64,000 bases of DNA from positions 210,781 through 274,780 of the forward strand of contig NZ_SNWQ01000013.1 of assembly GCF_004361855.1 (NCBI RefSeq), given 5' to 3'. The position numbers were made by a program, and so were the translations under genes. Shown one piece after another: positions 17,419 through 26,337 of the stretch. Every line of letters begins with the position of its first letter. Position 1 is the first letter of the stretch. The notes under the pieces are model-generated. The model saw only the letters and a program-made list of their open reading frames with translations. It did no database searches and was not told the origin of the DNA. The DNA comes from Kribbella caucasensis. GTDB taxonomy: Bacteria; Actinomycetota; Actinomycetes; Propionibacteriales; Kribbellaceae.

Positions 17419-19151
17419 TGCTACTTCGCCTGTTGCGTACGCACCTGCGTCCGTACGCCGGCTTTCTGTCCATGGTGGTGGTCCTGCAACTGATCGGGAC
17501 GATCGCCTCTCTCTACCTGCCCAGCCTGAACGCCGACATCATCGACGAGGGTGTGGCCAAGGGCGACACCGGCTACATCATGCGCACCGGCGGCTGGATG
17601 CTGGCCGTCAGCCTGGTGCAGATCATCTGCACGGTCACCGCCGTGTACTACGGCGCCAAGACCGCGGCGTTGTTCGGCCGGGACGTCCGGGCCGCCGTCT
17701 TCCACCGGGTCGGGGAGTTCTCCGCCCGGGAGGTGAACCAGTTCGGCGCACCGACGCTGATCTCCCGCAGTACCAACGACGTCACCCAGATCCAGATGCT
17801 GGTGGTGACCACCTGCACCATGTTGGTCGCAGCTCCGATCACGATGGTCGGCGGCATCTTCATGGCGGTCCGCGAGGACGTCGGACTGTCCTGGCTGGTC
17901 GCCGTCGCCGTACCGTTGCTGGCGGCATCGATCGGCCTGATCGCGTCCCGGATGGTGCCCCAGTTCCGCCGGATGCAGGTGAACATCGACGGGGTGAACC
18001 GGGTGCTGCGCGAGCAGATCACCGGTATCCGGGTGGTCCGCGCGTTCGTCCGCGAGCCGCACGAGACCCAGCGGTTCGGCGAGGCGAACGCGAACCTCAC
18101 CGACACCGCCGTCCGGGCCGGCCGGCTGATGGCCCTGGTCTTCCCGGTGGTGATGTTGATCCTCAACGTCTCCAGCATCGCCGTCCTGTGGTTCGGCGCG
18201 TCCCGGGTGGAGAACGGCACGATGCAGGTGGGCGCGCTCACCGCGTTCCTCAGCTACCTGATCCAGATCCTGTTCTCGGTGATGATGGCGACCTTCGTGA
18301 TGATCATGGTTCCGCGGGCCTCGGTCTGCGCCGACCGGATCAGCGAGGTGCTCGGGACCGAGTCCTCGGTCCGCCCGCCAACCAACCCGGTCAGCACCTT
18401 CACCGGACGCGGCGACCTGGTCTTCGAGCACGCCGAGTTCCAGTACCCCGGCGCCGCCGAGCCTGTACTGCGGGACGTCAGCTTCGCCGCATCGCCCGGA
18501 CAGACGACCGCGATCATCGGTAGCACAGGTGCCGGCAAGACGACCCTGATCTCACTGGTTCCGAGATTGTTCGACGCCACCGGCGGCCTAGTACTGGTCA
18601 ATGGAGTCGACGTCCGGGAGATCGAACCGGATGCGTTGTGGGAGCGGATCGGCCTGGTCCCGCAACGGCCGTACCTCTTCTCCGGCACGGTCGCCAGCAA
18701 CCTGCGCTACGGCAACCCGGACGCAGGCGACGACGAACTCTGGGAGGCACTGGAGATTGCCCAGGGCAAGGACTTCGTCGCGGCGATGCCGGACGGCCTC
18801 GACTCGCCGATCGCCCAAGGCGGCACCAACGTCTCCGGCGGTCAGCGGCAGCGGCTCGCGATCGCGCGAGCGCTGGTCCGCAAACCGGAGATCTACTTGT
18901 TCGACGACTCGTTCTCAGCACTGGACTTGGCGACTGACGCCAGGCTCCGTGCGGCTCTCGCGCCGATCACGGCCGACGCGTGTGTGGTGATCGTCGCGCA
19001 GCGCGTGTCGACCATCGTGGACGCTGACCAGATCGTCGTACTGGAGGACGGTGCGGTGGTCGGCAAGGGCACTCATGACGAATTGCTCGACACCTGTCCG
19101 ACGTACGTCGAGATCGTCGAGTCCCAGCGGTCCGCGGAGGAGGCGGCATGA
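17418..19151 (+). CDS. Heterodimeric ABC exporter, subunit with degenerate ATP site
   Basis: 577 residues: six membrane helices then an ATPase. Walker A GSTGAGKTT and signature VSGGQRQRLAIARAL are normal, but Walker B ends LFDDSFSALD, with Asp where the catalytic Glu belongs, and the H-loop reads VAQRVSTIVDAD, with Gln for the switch His. These are the changes expected in the non-hydrolysing site of heterodimers such as TM287/288. The gene is coupled to tetR (TGATG) and to its partner (ATGA). Role: export of a drug, lipid or peptide; substrate unknown. Confidence 0.95.
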   Translation: MLLRLLRTHLRPYAGFLSMVVVLQLIGTIASLYLPSLNADIIDEGVAKGDTGYIMRTGGWMLAVSLVQIICTVTAVYYGAKTAALFGRDVRAAVFHRVGEFSAREVNQFGAPTLISRSTNDVTQIQMLVVTTCTMLVAAPITMVGGIFMAVREDVGLSWLVAVAVPLLAASIGLIASRMVPQFRRMQVNIDGVNRVLREQITGIRVVRAFVREPHETQRFGEANANLTDTAVRAGRLMALVFPVVMLILNVSSIAVLWFGASRVENGTMQVGALTAFLSYLIQILFSVMMATFVMIMVPRASVCADRISEVLGTESSVRPPTNPVSTFTGRGDLVFEHAEFQYPGAAEPVLRDVSFAASPGQTTAIIGSTGAGKTTLISLVPRLFDATGGLVLVNGVDVREIEPDALWERIGLVPQRPYLFSGTVASNLRYGNPDAGDDELWEALEIAQGKDFVAAMPDGLDSPIAQGGTNVSGGQRQRLAIARALVRKPEIYLFDDSFSALDLATDARLRAALAPITADACVVIVAQRVSTIVDADQIVVLEDGAVVGKGTHDELLDTCPTYVEIVESQRSAEEAA

Positions 19152-21193
19152 CCGACCAGCAGATGGAAGAGCGGTCGGCCGAGGAGCAGCCGGGCACCGT
19201 GAAGGCGACCGAGCGGCCCACGACCGGACGGGCCTTCGGGCCACCCGGCGGGATCCCCGGCGACAAGTCGATGAACTTCGGCCCGTCCGCCAAGCGGTTG
19301 CTCGCGCGGTTGCGGCCGCACCGGACGCAGGTGTTCGGCGTGATCCTGCTCGCGATCGCCAGCGTCGGCCTGTCCGTACTCGGCCCGAAACTGCTCGGCC
19401 GGGCGACCGACATCATCTTCGCCGGCGCGATCGGCAAGACGCTGCCCGCCGGCGCGACCAAAGAACAGGTGATCGGGGGCCTGCGGGCGCGCGGCGACAA
19501 CCGGATGGCAGATCTGCTCGGCGGGATCGACCTGATCCCCGGCGTCGGTATCGATTTCGATGCCCTGCGCAACGTACTGCTGCTGGTCCTCGGCCTGTAC
19601 GTCGGCGCGTTCCTGCTGTCCTGGCTGCAGGGCTACATCCTCAACGGCGTGGTGCAGCGGACGATCCTGGACCTGCGCTCCGAGGTCGAGGACAAGCTGA
19701 ACCGCCTGCCGTTGAAGTACTTCGACGGCGCGCCGCGTGGTGAGCTGCTGAGCCGGGTCACCAACGACATCGACAACATCTCCACCAGCCTGCAGCAGAC
19801 GCTGAGCCAGTTGCTCACCTCGCTGCTGACGGTGATCGGCGTGGTCACGCTGATGTTCGTGGTGTCGCCGCTGCTGGCGTTGATCGCGCTGATCACCATC
19901 CCGATCTCGATGGTCCTGACCGCGGCGATCGCGAAGCGCTCGCAGACCCGGTTCGTCGCCCAGTGGCGGCACACCGGCGCGCTGAACGCCGAGATCGAGG
20001 AAGCGTTCACCGGGCACGAGCTGGTCAAGGTGTTCGGCCGGCAGAAGGAGATCGAGGCCAGTTTCGCGAAGAAGAACGAGGACCTGTACCAGGCCGCGTT
20101 CGGCGCGCAGTTCATCTCCGGCCTTATCATGCCGTCGATGATGTTCATCGGGAACCTGAACTACGTGGTGATCGCGGTGATCGGCGGTCTGCGGGTGGCG
20201 TCCGGCACGATGTCGCTGGGTGACGTGCAGGCGTTCATCCAGTACTCGCGTCAGTTCACCCAGCCGCTCACCCAGGTGGCGTCGATGGCGAACCTGCTGC
20301 AGTCCGGCGTCGCCTCGGCCGAGCGGGTGTTCGAAGTACTGGATGCCGAGGAGCAGGTGCCGGACGACGAGACGCCGGCCAAGGTGACGGAGGCCCGGGG
20401 CCGGGTCGAGTTCGAGCACGTGTCGTTCTCGTACAACCCGGACAAGCCGCTGATCACCGACCTGAGCCTGGTCGCCGAACCAGGTCAGACGGTCGCGATC
20501 GTCGGTCCGACCGGGGCCGGCAAGACCACGCTGGTCAACCTGATCATGCGGTTCTACGAGCTGAACGGCGGCCGGATCACCCTCGACGGGGTGGACATCA
20601 CCGAACTCACCCGGCACGACCTGCGCTCCCGGATCGGCATGGTGCTGCAGGACACCTGGCTGTTCGGCGGGACCATCCGCGACAACATCATGTACGGCAA
20701 CCTCACCGCCACCGAAGAGCAGATGCTGGCGGCGGCGAAGGCAACGTACGTCGATCGGTTCGTGCACAGCCTGCCCGACGGGTACGACACCGTCATCGAC
20801 GAGGAAGGCAGCAACGTGAGCGCTGGTGAGAAGCAGCTCCTCACCATCGCCCGGGCGTTCCTCGCCGATCCGCAGCTCCTGATCCTGGACGAAGCGACCA
20901 GTTCGGTCGACACCCGTACCGAGGTACTGGTCCAGCGGGCGATGGCCGCGCTCCGCTCGGACCGGACCAGCTTCGTGATCGCCCACCGCCTGTCCACCAT
21001 CCGCGACGCGGACCTGATCCTGGTAATGGAGGACGGCTCAATCGTCGAGCAAGGCAACCACCACCAACTACTCACCGCCAACGGCGCCTACGCCCGCCTT
21101 TACAACGCCCAATTCTCCGCAGCAGTCGTCGACATCGACGAGGAGGCAGCAGCAATCACGGCTCCGGTCGGCGCTCCGGCAGCCCGCCCCTAG
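19148..21193 (+). CDS. Heterodimeric ABC exporter, subunit with catalytic ATP site
   Basis: 681 residues: N-terminal extension of about 40 residues, six membrane helices, and an ATPase with Walker A GPTGAGKTT, Walker B LLILDEATSSVD with catalytic Glu and H-loop FVIAHRLSTIRDAD intact. Its signature is NVSAGEKQLLTIARAF instead of LSGGQ. In the heterodimer this altered signature faces the altered Walker B of the partner at 17418-19151, so both defects fall in the same composite site while the other site is complete. The ATG at 19148 overlaps the partner stop (ATGA). A terminator-like hairpin follows. Confidence 0.95.
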   Translation: MTDQQMEERSAEEQPGTVKATERPTTGRAFGPPGGIPGDKSMNFGPSAKRLLARLRPHRTQVFGVILLAIASVGLSVLGPKLLGRATDIIFAGAIGKTLPAGATKEQVIGGLRARGDNRMADLLGGIDLIPGVGIDFDALRNVLLLVLGLYVGAFLLSWLQGYILNGVVQRTILDLRSEVEDKLNRLPLKYFDGAPRGELLSRVTNDIDNISTSLQQTLSQLLTSLLTVIGVVTLMFVVSPLLALIALITIPISMVLTAAIAKRSQTRFVAQWRHTGALNAEIEEAFTGHELVKVFGRQKEIEASFAKKNEDLYQAAFGAQFISGLIMPSMMFIGNLNYVVIAVIGGLRVASGTMSLGDVQAFIQYSRQFTQPLTQVASMANLLQSGVASAERVFEVLDAEEQVPDDETPAKVTEARGRVEFEHVSFSYNPDKPLITDLSLVAEPGQTVAIVGPTGAGKTTLVNLIMRFYELNGGRITLDGVDITELTRHDLRSRIGMVLQDTWLFGGTIRDNIMYGNLTATEEQMLAAAKATYVDRFVHSLPDGYDTVIDEEGSNVSAGEKQLLTIARAFLADPQLLILDEATSSVDTRTEVLVQRAMAALRSDRTSFVIAHRLSTIRDADLILVMEDGSIVEQGNHHQLLTANGAYARLYNAQFSAAVVDIDEEAAAITAPVGAPAARP

Positions 21194-21207
21194 CCCGTAC
21201 GGCGAGA

Positions 21208-21240
21208 GGGAGCGCCACCCGCGATGGGCGGCGCCCCCTT
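21208..21240 (+). terminator. Terminator-like hairpin after the ABC exporter operon
   Basis: GGGAGCGCCACCC pairs with GGGCGGCGCCCCC across a 5-base loop, with two A-C mismatches, followed by a short T run. It lies 14 bases after the stop at 21193. Confidence 0.5.
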
Positions 21241-21241
21241 T

Positions 21242-21335
21242 CGTACCTGCACCACTCAGCAAGCCCCGAGAACGCCCGCTTCGGCATGACGTTCAGGCGG
21301 GCGCGGAGGTGATGCCGCGCGTTTACTGAGTGGTG
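21242..21335. repeat. 94-nt palindromic intergenic repeat, copy A
   Basis: The ends form a perfect 10-base inverted pair, CACCACTCAG (21250-21259) and CTGAGTGGTG (21326-21335). An inner stem joins CGCCCGC with GCGGGCG. It aligns without gaps over all 94 positions with copy B at 26338-26431, at about 76 of 94 identities. It lies just after a terminator and before the dehalogenase-like gene. It could be a REP-like element, a structured RNA or a small non-autonomous element. Confidence 0.7.
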
Positions 21336-21443
21336 GGCGTCCGCCTACAAGCCTGGTCCCGCGGCTGGCCAAGTCACATTTGGTCGGCCGAGCTCCTCTC
21401 AGGGTGCGCAAGAGCGGCACTGACGAAGAGGAGAAGCAACATC

Positions 21444-22508
21444 GTGATCAGAATCGACGATTCGGCGCGGACGGCGAGCGGCCGCCGCGGATTCCTTGCC
21501 GGCGCTGCGGCTGTCGCCGGCGGCCTTGCCCTGGCCCCGAACCTCGACACTGCCAGCGCGAGCACCGAAGGGCCGAAGATCGTTCGTACGCCGGCCGAGC
21601 GGTTCGCCGGGCTGCCTGACTATCCGTTCAAGCCCAAGTACGCGCGAATCAGGCTGCGCAGCGGCGAGGAGCTGCGGATGCACTACATCGACGTACGTCC
21701 GAGCGATCCGGCCAAGGCATCCGGCGAGACCGTCGTCCTCCTGCACGGCAATCCGTCGTGGAGCTACCTGTACCGGCACGTGATTCCGCCGCTCGTCGCG
21801 GCCGGGCACCGCTGCATCGCCGTCGACTTGATCGGGTTCGGCAAGTCCGACAAGGTGATCGACCGGTTCGCCTACACCTACCCGAACCACATCGACTGGC
21901 TCGAGCAGGCCCTGTTCCGGCGGCTTGGGCTTCGTGAAATTACGCTCGTCTGCCACGACTGGGGTGGCACCCTGGGCCTGCTCCTGGTGGCGCGGAATCC
22001 CACCCGGTTCCGTCGGGTGGTTGCCTCGAACACCGGGCTCCGGGCCGGCGGCCCAGATCTCGGTCCTGGTTGGCAGTACGTCGCCAAGTGGCTGCAGTTC
22101 ACCCAGCGCACCCAGGACCTCCGGCCCAGCGAGATCGTCGACGGCTTCGCGCTCAAGGCGCTGACCCCGAGGGTCCGGGCCGCGTACGACGCGCCGTACC
22201 CGGGCGACGAGTTCCTCCATGGGGTCCGCCGGTTCGCCGTCCTCATCCCGATCACGGCCGAGGATGAGGCGAACCCGATGATCGCGGCCGCCTGGACAAT
22301 GCTGGAGAAACTCCACACGCCGTTCCTGTGCGTGTTCAGCGCCGAGGACCACGTAAGTCACGGCGACCACTCGGCATTGAGCGACCGGATCCCTGGAGCG
22401 CAAGGTCAACCGCACGTCTCCATCCCGAACGCCGCGCACTTCGTCCAGGAGGACCGACCGGCCGAGTTCGGCGCGGCGGTCAACGCCTTCATCCGCTCCA
22501 CCCGCTGA
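21444..22508 (+). CDS. Tat-exported haloalkane dehalogenase-like alpha/beta hydrolase
   Basis: 354 residues. R14-R15 in SGRRGFLAG, a hydrophobic run and a small-residue stretch ending near residue 40 form a Tat signal. The body matches class I haloalkane dehalogenases: oxyanion HGNPSW (101-106), nucleophile D172 and halide-binding W173 in CHDWGG, acid D302 in SAEDH, and base H332 in AAHFVQED. It would hydrolyse carbon-halogen bonds outside the membrane, though related folds hydrolyse other substrates. The GTG at 21444 is chosen for the AGGAG upstream and because it starts the Tat signal cleanly. Export is unusual for this family. Confidence 0.82.
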   Translation: MIRIDDSARTASGRRGFLAGAAAVAGGLALAPNLDTASASTEGPKIVRTPAERFAGLPDYPFKPKYARIRLRSGEELRMHYIDVRPSDPAKASGETVVLLHGNPSWSYLYRHVIPPLVAAGHRCIAVDLIGFGKSDKVIDRFAYTYPNHIDWLEQALFRRLGLREITLVCHDWGGTLGLLLVARNPTRFRRVVASNTGLRAGGPDLGPGWQYVAKWLQFTQRTQDLRPSEIVDGFALKALTPRVRAAYDAPYPGDEFLHGVRRFAVLIPITAEDEANPMIAAAWTMLEKLHTPFLCVFSAEDHVSHGDHSALSDRIPGAQGQPHVSIPNAAHFVQEDRPAEFGAAVNAFIRSTR

Positions 22509-22573
22509 CCTAGAGTCCCGTCTCGGAACACTAGCGCCAGGGCGGATCAGCCGCCAGCCAAGCGGAGGTAGGG

Positions 22574-22744
22574 ATGGGTGTCGGCCGGAGCGAAGGGGAG
22601 TCCACCAGCGACTGGTTGGCTCTCGTGGGGCTGGGCGAGAGTTATGATCCCGACGACACCGTTGCTCTGGTGGTTGCGGCGCGGAATGTCCTGGCTCGAC
22701 TCCAGCCTGAGCCGACCGAGCGCAACTCGACGCTGAGTTGGTGA
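22574..22744 (+). CDS. 56-residue orphan protein
   Basis: Short gene with a strong ribosome site, GGAGG five bases before the ATG at 22574. The product begins MGVGRSEGESTSDWLALVG and continues with a helical, acidic then arginine-containing stretch ending NSTLSW. There is no membrane segment and no recognisable family. The stop codon lies inside the left arm of a perfect 16-base terminator hairpin (22741-22776). It is preceded by the dehalogenase-like gene, 65 bases upstream, and may share its transcript. Function unknown; not a shadow of another frame, since no other frame here is coding. Confidence 0.6.
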   Translation: MGVGRSEGESTSDWLALVGLGESYDPDDTVALVVAARNVLARLQPEPTERNSTLSW

Positions 22745-22776
22745 GGGGTGCCATCCACTGGGATGGCACCCCTCAC
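22741..22776. terminator. Perfect 16-bp bidirectional terminator hairpin
   Basis: GTGAGGGGTGCCATCC (22741-22756) pairs fully with GGATGGCACCCCTCAC (22761-22776) across the loop ACTG. It separates the 56-residue orphan from the convergent membrane protein at 22781 and overlaps the orphan's stop codon. Confidence 0.8.
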
Positions 22777-22780
22777 CAAG

Positions 22781-23434
22781 TCAGTTCTTCGGGATGACGA
22801 GCTCGGGGCGCGCTGCGAGCAGTACGCCGAGGGTCGCGTAGCCGATCAGGAGGTGACCTCCGCCGACCCATCGGGACGCGGCGTCGCCGAAGATGATCAT
22901 CGACGGGATCGTCACGAACACCCAGCTCTCCGCCACCAGCGGCCACCACCGCAGCAGACCCCGCCAGCGGCCGGTGAACGCGATCTTGATCCCGATCACC
23001 ATCATCCCGATCATCGACAGCGGCCAGCAGATGTCGAGCACCATCAGCCAGGTGGCGTCCTGCAGACTCGCCGGGAACACCCCGTGCAGGAGCGACCAGA
23101 CGCTGGCAAGCCCGAGAACGACTGCCTCGACCTTGAGCAGCCCGACCGCCGGCCGGGACAACCCGGTTGCCCGGGTCCGGTACTGAACCGCCAGCAGGCA
23201 GAACAGCCCGAGCTGGAACGCGAGCCCGGTCAGATCCCCGATCCGCTCCGGAGTCCCTTCGTTGACCGTGGTGAACGCGAAGATACTCGTCGCCCAAGCC
23301 AGCGTCCCCGCGGTCAGCCCGAGCCCCAACCGCCTTACCTTCCGCACCTCGAGCCCCACCGCGGCTGCCCCCACCCGCTGGGCGTCGATCGGTTCCGCCA
23401 CGTCGGTTCTGACCCGTGCTGGTGTTTCGGTCAT
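22781..23434 (-). CDS. Hypothetical integral membrane protein
   Basis: 217 residues with a hydrophilic N-terminal 30 and six or so hydrophobic segments (LGLTAGTLAWATSIFAFTTV, GLAFQLGLFCLLAV, AVGLLKVEAVVLGLASVWSL, WLMVLDICWPLSMIGMMVIG, WVFVTIPSMIIF, LLIGYATLGVLLAA). No family was recognised. The ATG at 23434 has AAGGA about seven bases upstream; a longer upstream frame is not coding. It diverges from the sensor kinase gene at 23609 over a 174-base gap with an inverted repeat, so the two-component system may control it. Confidence 0.75.
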   Translation of the reverse strand: MTETPARVRTDVAEPIDAQRVGAAAVGLEVRKVRRLGLGLTAGTLAWATSIFAFTTVNEGTPERIGDLTGLAFQLGLFCLLAVQYRTRATGLSRPAVGLLKVEAVVLGLASVWSLLHGVFPASLQDATWLMVLDICWPLSMIGMMVIGIKIAFTGRWRGLLRWWPLVAESWVFVTIPSMIIFGDAASRWVGGGHLLIGYATLGVLLAARPELVIPKN

Positions 23435-23542
23435 TGCCGTTCCTTCCTCCCCTGGAGCACCCTCGTACCCCCTTGGCCACCACTGTCCGGGCCGGTCTGA
23501 CCCGGGCGGCAGGGGCGGCGGTCCCCGGAACCCGCCCGGAAA

Positions 23543-23564
23543 TGTCCCGGCCCGAGACGGGACA
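23543..23564. promoter_or_regulatory. Inverted repeat between membrane protein and sensor kinase
   Basis: TGTCCCG (23543-23549) and CGGGACA (23558-23564) form a perfect 7-base inverted repeat with 8 bases between, in the shared divergent region. The shape suits a dimeric regulator such as the LuxR-type protein encoded at 25686. No promoter boxes were fixed. Confidence 0.4.
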
Positions 23565-23608
23565 GCTGACCCGCGACGGCGGGACGTCGGCTGGGTGACA
23601 ATGCAACG

Positions 23609-25693
23609 GTGACCGAGGTGGGGGAGTCGCGATTGCCCGCGCGAACGAGGTCGGCTGCCTGGGCGCCGATGGCGCTGGCGGCCGTCGCTGCGCTGCTTGC
23701 CGCCATCACGGTGGTGCTCGACCTCCGGAACGGTGGGGACATCCCAGTTGCCGCCGAGCTGGATGCAGGCTGGACGGCGGTCCTTTCCGGGCTCGCCCAG
23801 ACGCTGCCGGGTCTCCTCCTGCTCCACCGGTTGCCGCGGCATCCCGTGGCCTGGGTGCTGACCATCTCCGGTCTGGTATGGATCGTGGACGGCTTCGCGT
23901 CCAGCTGGGCGGCGTACGCGGTCTACACCTCGCCCGGTCTGCCGGGGGCGTCCGCGGCGTACTGGTTCTACTCGCGGTTCGGCGCGGTGCTGCTGTTGGG
24001 ACTGCCGCTGCTCATCCTGCTCTTCCCGGACGGCCGGCTGGTGACCGCTCGGCTCTGGCGCTGGCTGTCCATCGTCAGCCTGGCCCTGACAGCGCTGCTG
24101 CCGCTGCTGCTGATCGTGGTCCCGCTGTCGGTGATGACCCGGTACCACGACACCGCGCTGCCGGCGGAGATCGCGGGTCTCGCGCTCGATCCCTTCAGCA
24201 TCGATCTGCCCTACGCGGTCTGGGAGCCGGTACTACGGGTCGCGTACACGGCCGTGCTGGTCAGTCTGGTGGTGCCGTTCGCCGTGACGGTCCACCGGTA
24301 CCGCGCGGCCTCGCCCGAGCATCGCGCGCAGATCCGCTGGCTGATGTGGGCCGCGTTGATCGACATGTTCGTTCTGCTCGTGCCGCTGGAGAACCCGCCT
24401 GCGGTGCCGGCGATCCTGTTCGGACTGGCGATCGCGCTGACGTCGGCCGCGATCGTGGGGGCGGTCACCAAACACCGCCTGTACGCCATCGATCGGTTGC
24501 TACCGGCCACCTTCCTGTACGGCGTACTCGGGCTGCTCGTCGTCGGCGTGGACCTGGCCGTATTCGCCATCGCGGGTGGTGTGCTCGGGGAGCGGGACGC
24601 AGCGTTGGCCGCGATCGCGGTCGTCGCCGTCGTCTATGCGCCACTCCGGAGTCGCCTGTGGCGCGCGGTACGGCGGTTGGTGCGCGGGTCGCGGGAGGAC
24701 CCCTACGCGACGGTGTCGACGTTGGCCGAGCGGCTCGAGTCGGCGGCGGATCCGGATGAGCAGTTGCGGGCCGTCGCGCGGACCCTGGCGGAGGCGTTCC
24801 GGTTGCCGTACGTGCGGGTGGAGATCGATCGAGGCCCGGGTCGGCGGGCGATCGTTGAGCACGGCAAGGAATCCGGGCCGGCCATCGCGCTCCCGGTCGG
24901 CTACCGCGGCGAGCCCGTTGGGCGGCTCGTCCTCTGCCTCGGGGACGGGACGACCCTGTCCGACCGCGACCAGCGGTTGTTGGGCGACCTGGTCCGGCAG
25001 GCGGCGGCCGCCGCGCGCGCGACAGACCTGAGCCTCGAACTGCAGAAGGGCCGGAGCCGGTTGGTGGCGACCCGGGAGGAGGAGCGGCGGCGGATCCGCC
25101 GGGATCTGCACGACGGCCTCGGACCGACTCTCGGTGCCGTCGCGTTGCGGATCGAGACGGCCCGGAACCTGGCAAGGTCCGCGCCGGAGGAGGCCGACGG
25201 GATGCTGGATCAGGCGACCGTGGAGGTGGCCGCGGTGCTCGCGGACGTGCGGCGGCTGGTCCACGATCTGCGACCGCCCGCGCTCGATGAACTCGGTTTG
25301 GTCCGCGCGATCGAGCAGCAGGCGGAACGCTTTCGGCTCGGTGGTCTCCAGGTGTCCGTCGACGCGGCCGCTCTGGGTGCGTTGCCCGCCGGCGTCGAGG
25401 TGGCGGCGTACCGGATCGCATCCGAGGCGCTAACGAACGTCGCGCGGCACGCGGCTGCCTCGCGCTGCGACATCGTGGTGCGGCTGATCGACGGACCCGC
25501 GCTGGAACTGTCGGTCACCGATGACGGCGTAGGCATCGGCGAGGAGGTCATCGCGGGGGTGGGCATGCTGTCGGTCCGGGAACGAGCCGCCGAACTCGGG
25601 GGAGTCTGCAGTGTCAGCTGCCCGCCGACCGGGGGAACCGTAGTACGGGTCCAGTTGCCGCTCGACGCGGTACCGGAGGTCGCGCATGCCTGA
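23609..25693 (+). CDS. NarL-type sensor histidine kinase
   Basis: 694 residues. The first ~340 hold about nine or ten hydrophobic helices; then a GAF-like segment (about 370-475), the HisKA_3 dimerisation helix with the phospho-acceptor in RRDLHDGLGPTLGA, and a HATPase_c domain with EALTNVARHAAA (N box) and TDDGVGIGEE (G1). The GTG at 23609 heads an operon with the response regulator, whose ATG overlaps the kinase end by eight bases. It senses an unknown signal in or through the membrane and phosphorylates its partner. The large membrane part resembles uncharacterised actinobacterial kinases. Confidence 0.92.
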   Translation: MTEVGESRLPARTRSAAWAPMALAAVAALLAAITVVLDLRNGGDIPVAAELDAGWTAVLSGLAQTLPGLLLLHRLPRHPVAWVLTISGLVWIVDGFASSWAAYAVYTSPGLPGASAAYWFYSRFGAVLLLGLPLLILLFPDGRLVTARLWRWLSIVSLALTALLPLLLIVVPLSVMTRYHDTALPAEIAGLALDPFSIDLPYAVWEPVLRVAYTAVLVSLVVPFAVTVHRYRAASPEHRAQIRWLMWAALIDMFVLLVPLENPPAVPAILFGLAIALTSAAIVGAVTKHRLYAIDRLLPATFLYGVLGLLVVGVDLAVFAIAGGVLGERDAALAAIAVVAVVYAPLRSRLWRAVRRLVRGSREDPYATVSTLAERLESAADPDEQLRAVARTLAEAFRLPYVRVEIDRGPGRRAIVEHGKESGPAIALPVGYRGEPVGRLVLCLGDGTTLSDRDQRLLGDLVRQAAAAARATDLSLELQKGRSRLVATREEERRRIRRDLHDGLGPTLGAVALRIETARNLARSAPEEADGMLDQATVEVAAVLADVRRLVHDLRPPALDELGLVRAIEQQAERFRLGGLQVSVDAAALGALPAGVEVAAYRIASEALTNVARHAAASRCDIVVRLIDGPALELSVTDDGVGIGEEVIAGVGMLSVRERAAELGGVCSVSCPPTGGTVVRVQLPLDAVPEVAHA

Positions 25694-26336
25694 GGCGGTG
25701 CGAGTGATGCTGGTCGACGACCATCCGGTGTACCGCGATGGGCTGGCCGCGTTGCTCGGTTCACTGGATGGCGTAGAGGTGGTCGGTACCGCGGCGAACG
25801 GGCTCGAGGCCGTCGATCGGGCGCGCGAGGTGCAGCCGGACGTGGTGGTGATGGACGTCCAGATGCCCGAGCTGGACGGGATCGAGGCCACCCGCCGGAT
25901 CACCTCCGACAGCCCACACATCGGCGTGGTCGTCCTCACCATGGCCGAGGAGGACCAGACCCTCTTCGCGGCGATGCGGGCCGGCGCTCGCGGCTACCTG
26001 CTGAAGGGCGCGAACCAGGCGGAGATCGTCCGGGCCATCACCGCCGTCGCCCAGGGCGAGGCGATCTTCGGGCCCGCGATCGCGCGCCGGGTCGCCGAGT
26101 TCTTCGCCGGTGCCCCGGTGTCGACGCCGACCAGTCCGTTCCCACAACTCACCGCGCGCGAGCACGAGATCCTGACCTTGGTCGCGGCCGGCCGGTCCAA
26201 CCCGCAGATCGCCGCCGAGCTGTACCTGTCGGCCAAGACGGTCCGCAACAACGTCTCCAACATCTTCGCCAAACTCCACGTCGCCGACCGAGCCGAAGCA
26301 ATAATCCGCGCCCGCGACGCAGGTCTCGGCCGGTGA
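25686..26336 (+). CDS. NarL/LuxR-type response regulator
   Basis: 216 residues. Receiver domain with acidic pair D11-D12, phospho-acceptor D57 in VVVMDVQMPELDG and conserved Lys in LLKGANQAE; C-terminal LuxR helix-turn-helix LTAREHEILTLVAAGRSNPQ, then SAKTVRNNVSNIFAKL. Phosphorylation by the overlapping kinase should promote dimerisation and DNA binding. A possible site is the inverted repeat at 23543-23564. The stop is followed after two bases by the 94-nt repeat copy B. Confidence 0.94.
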   Translation: MPEAVRVMLVDDHPVYRDGLAALLGSLDGVEVVGTAANGLEAVDRAREVQPDVVVMDVQMPELDGIEATRRITSDSPHIGVVVLTMAEEDQTLFAAMRAGARGYLLKGANQAEIVRAITAVAQGEAIFGPAIARRVAEFFAGAPVSTPTSPFPQLTAREHEILTLVAAGRSNPQIAAELYLSAKTVRNNVSNIFAKLHVADRAEAIIRARDAGLGR

Positions 26337-26337
26337 G

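Noticed and set aside
22781..24148. 455-codon leftward frame extending the membrane protein upstream
   Set aside because: The first 238 codons overlap the sensor kinase gene antisense and are Gln/Arg-rich; the real start with ribosome site is at 23434.
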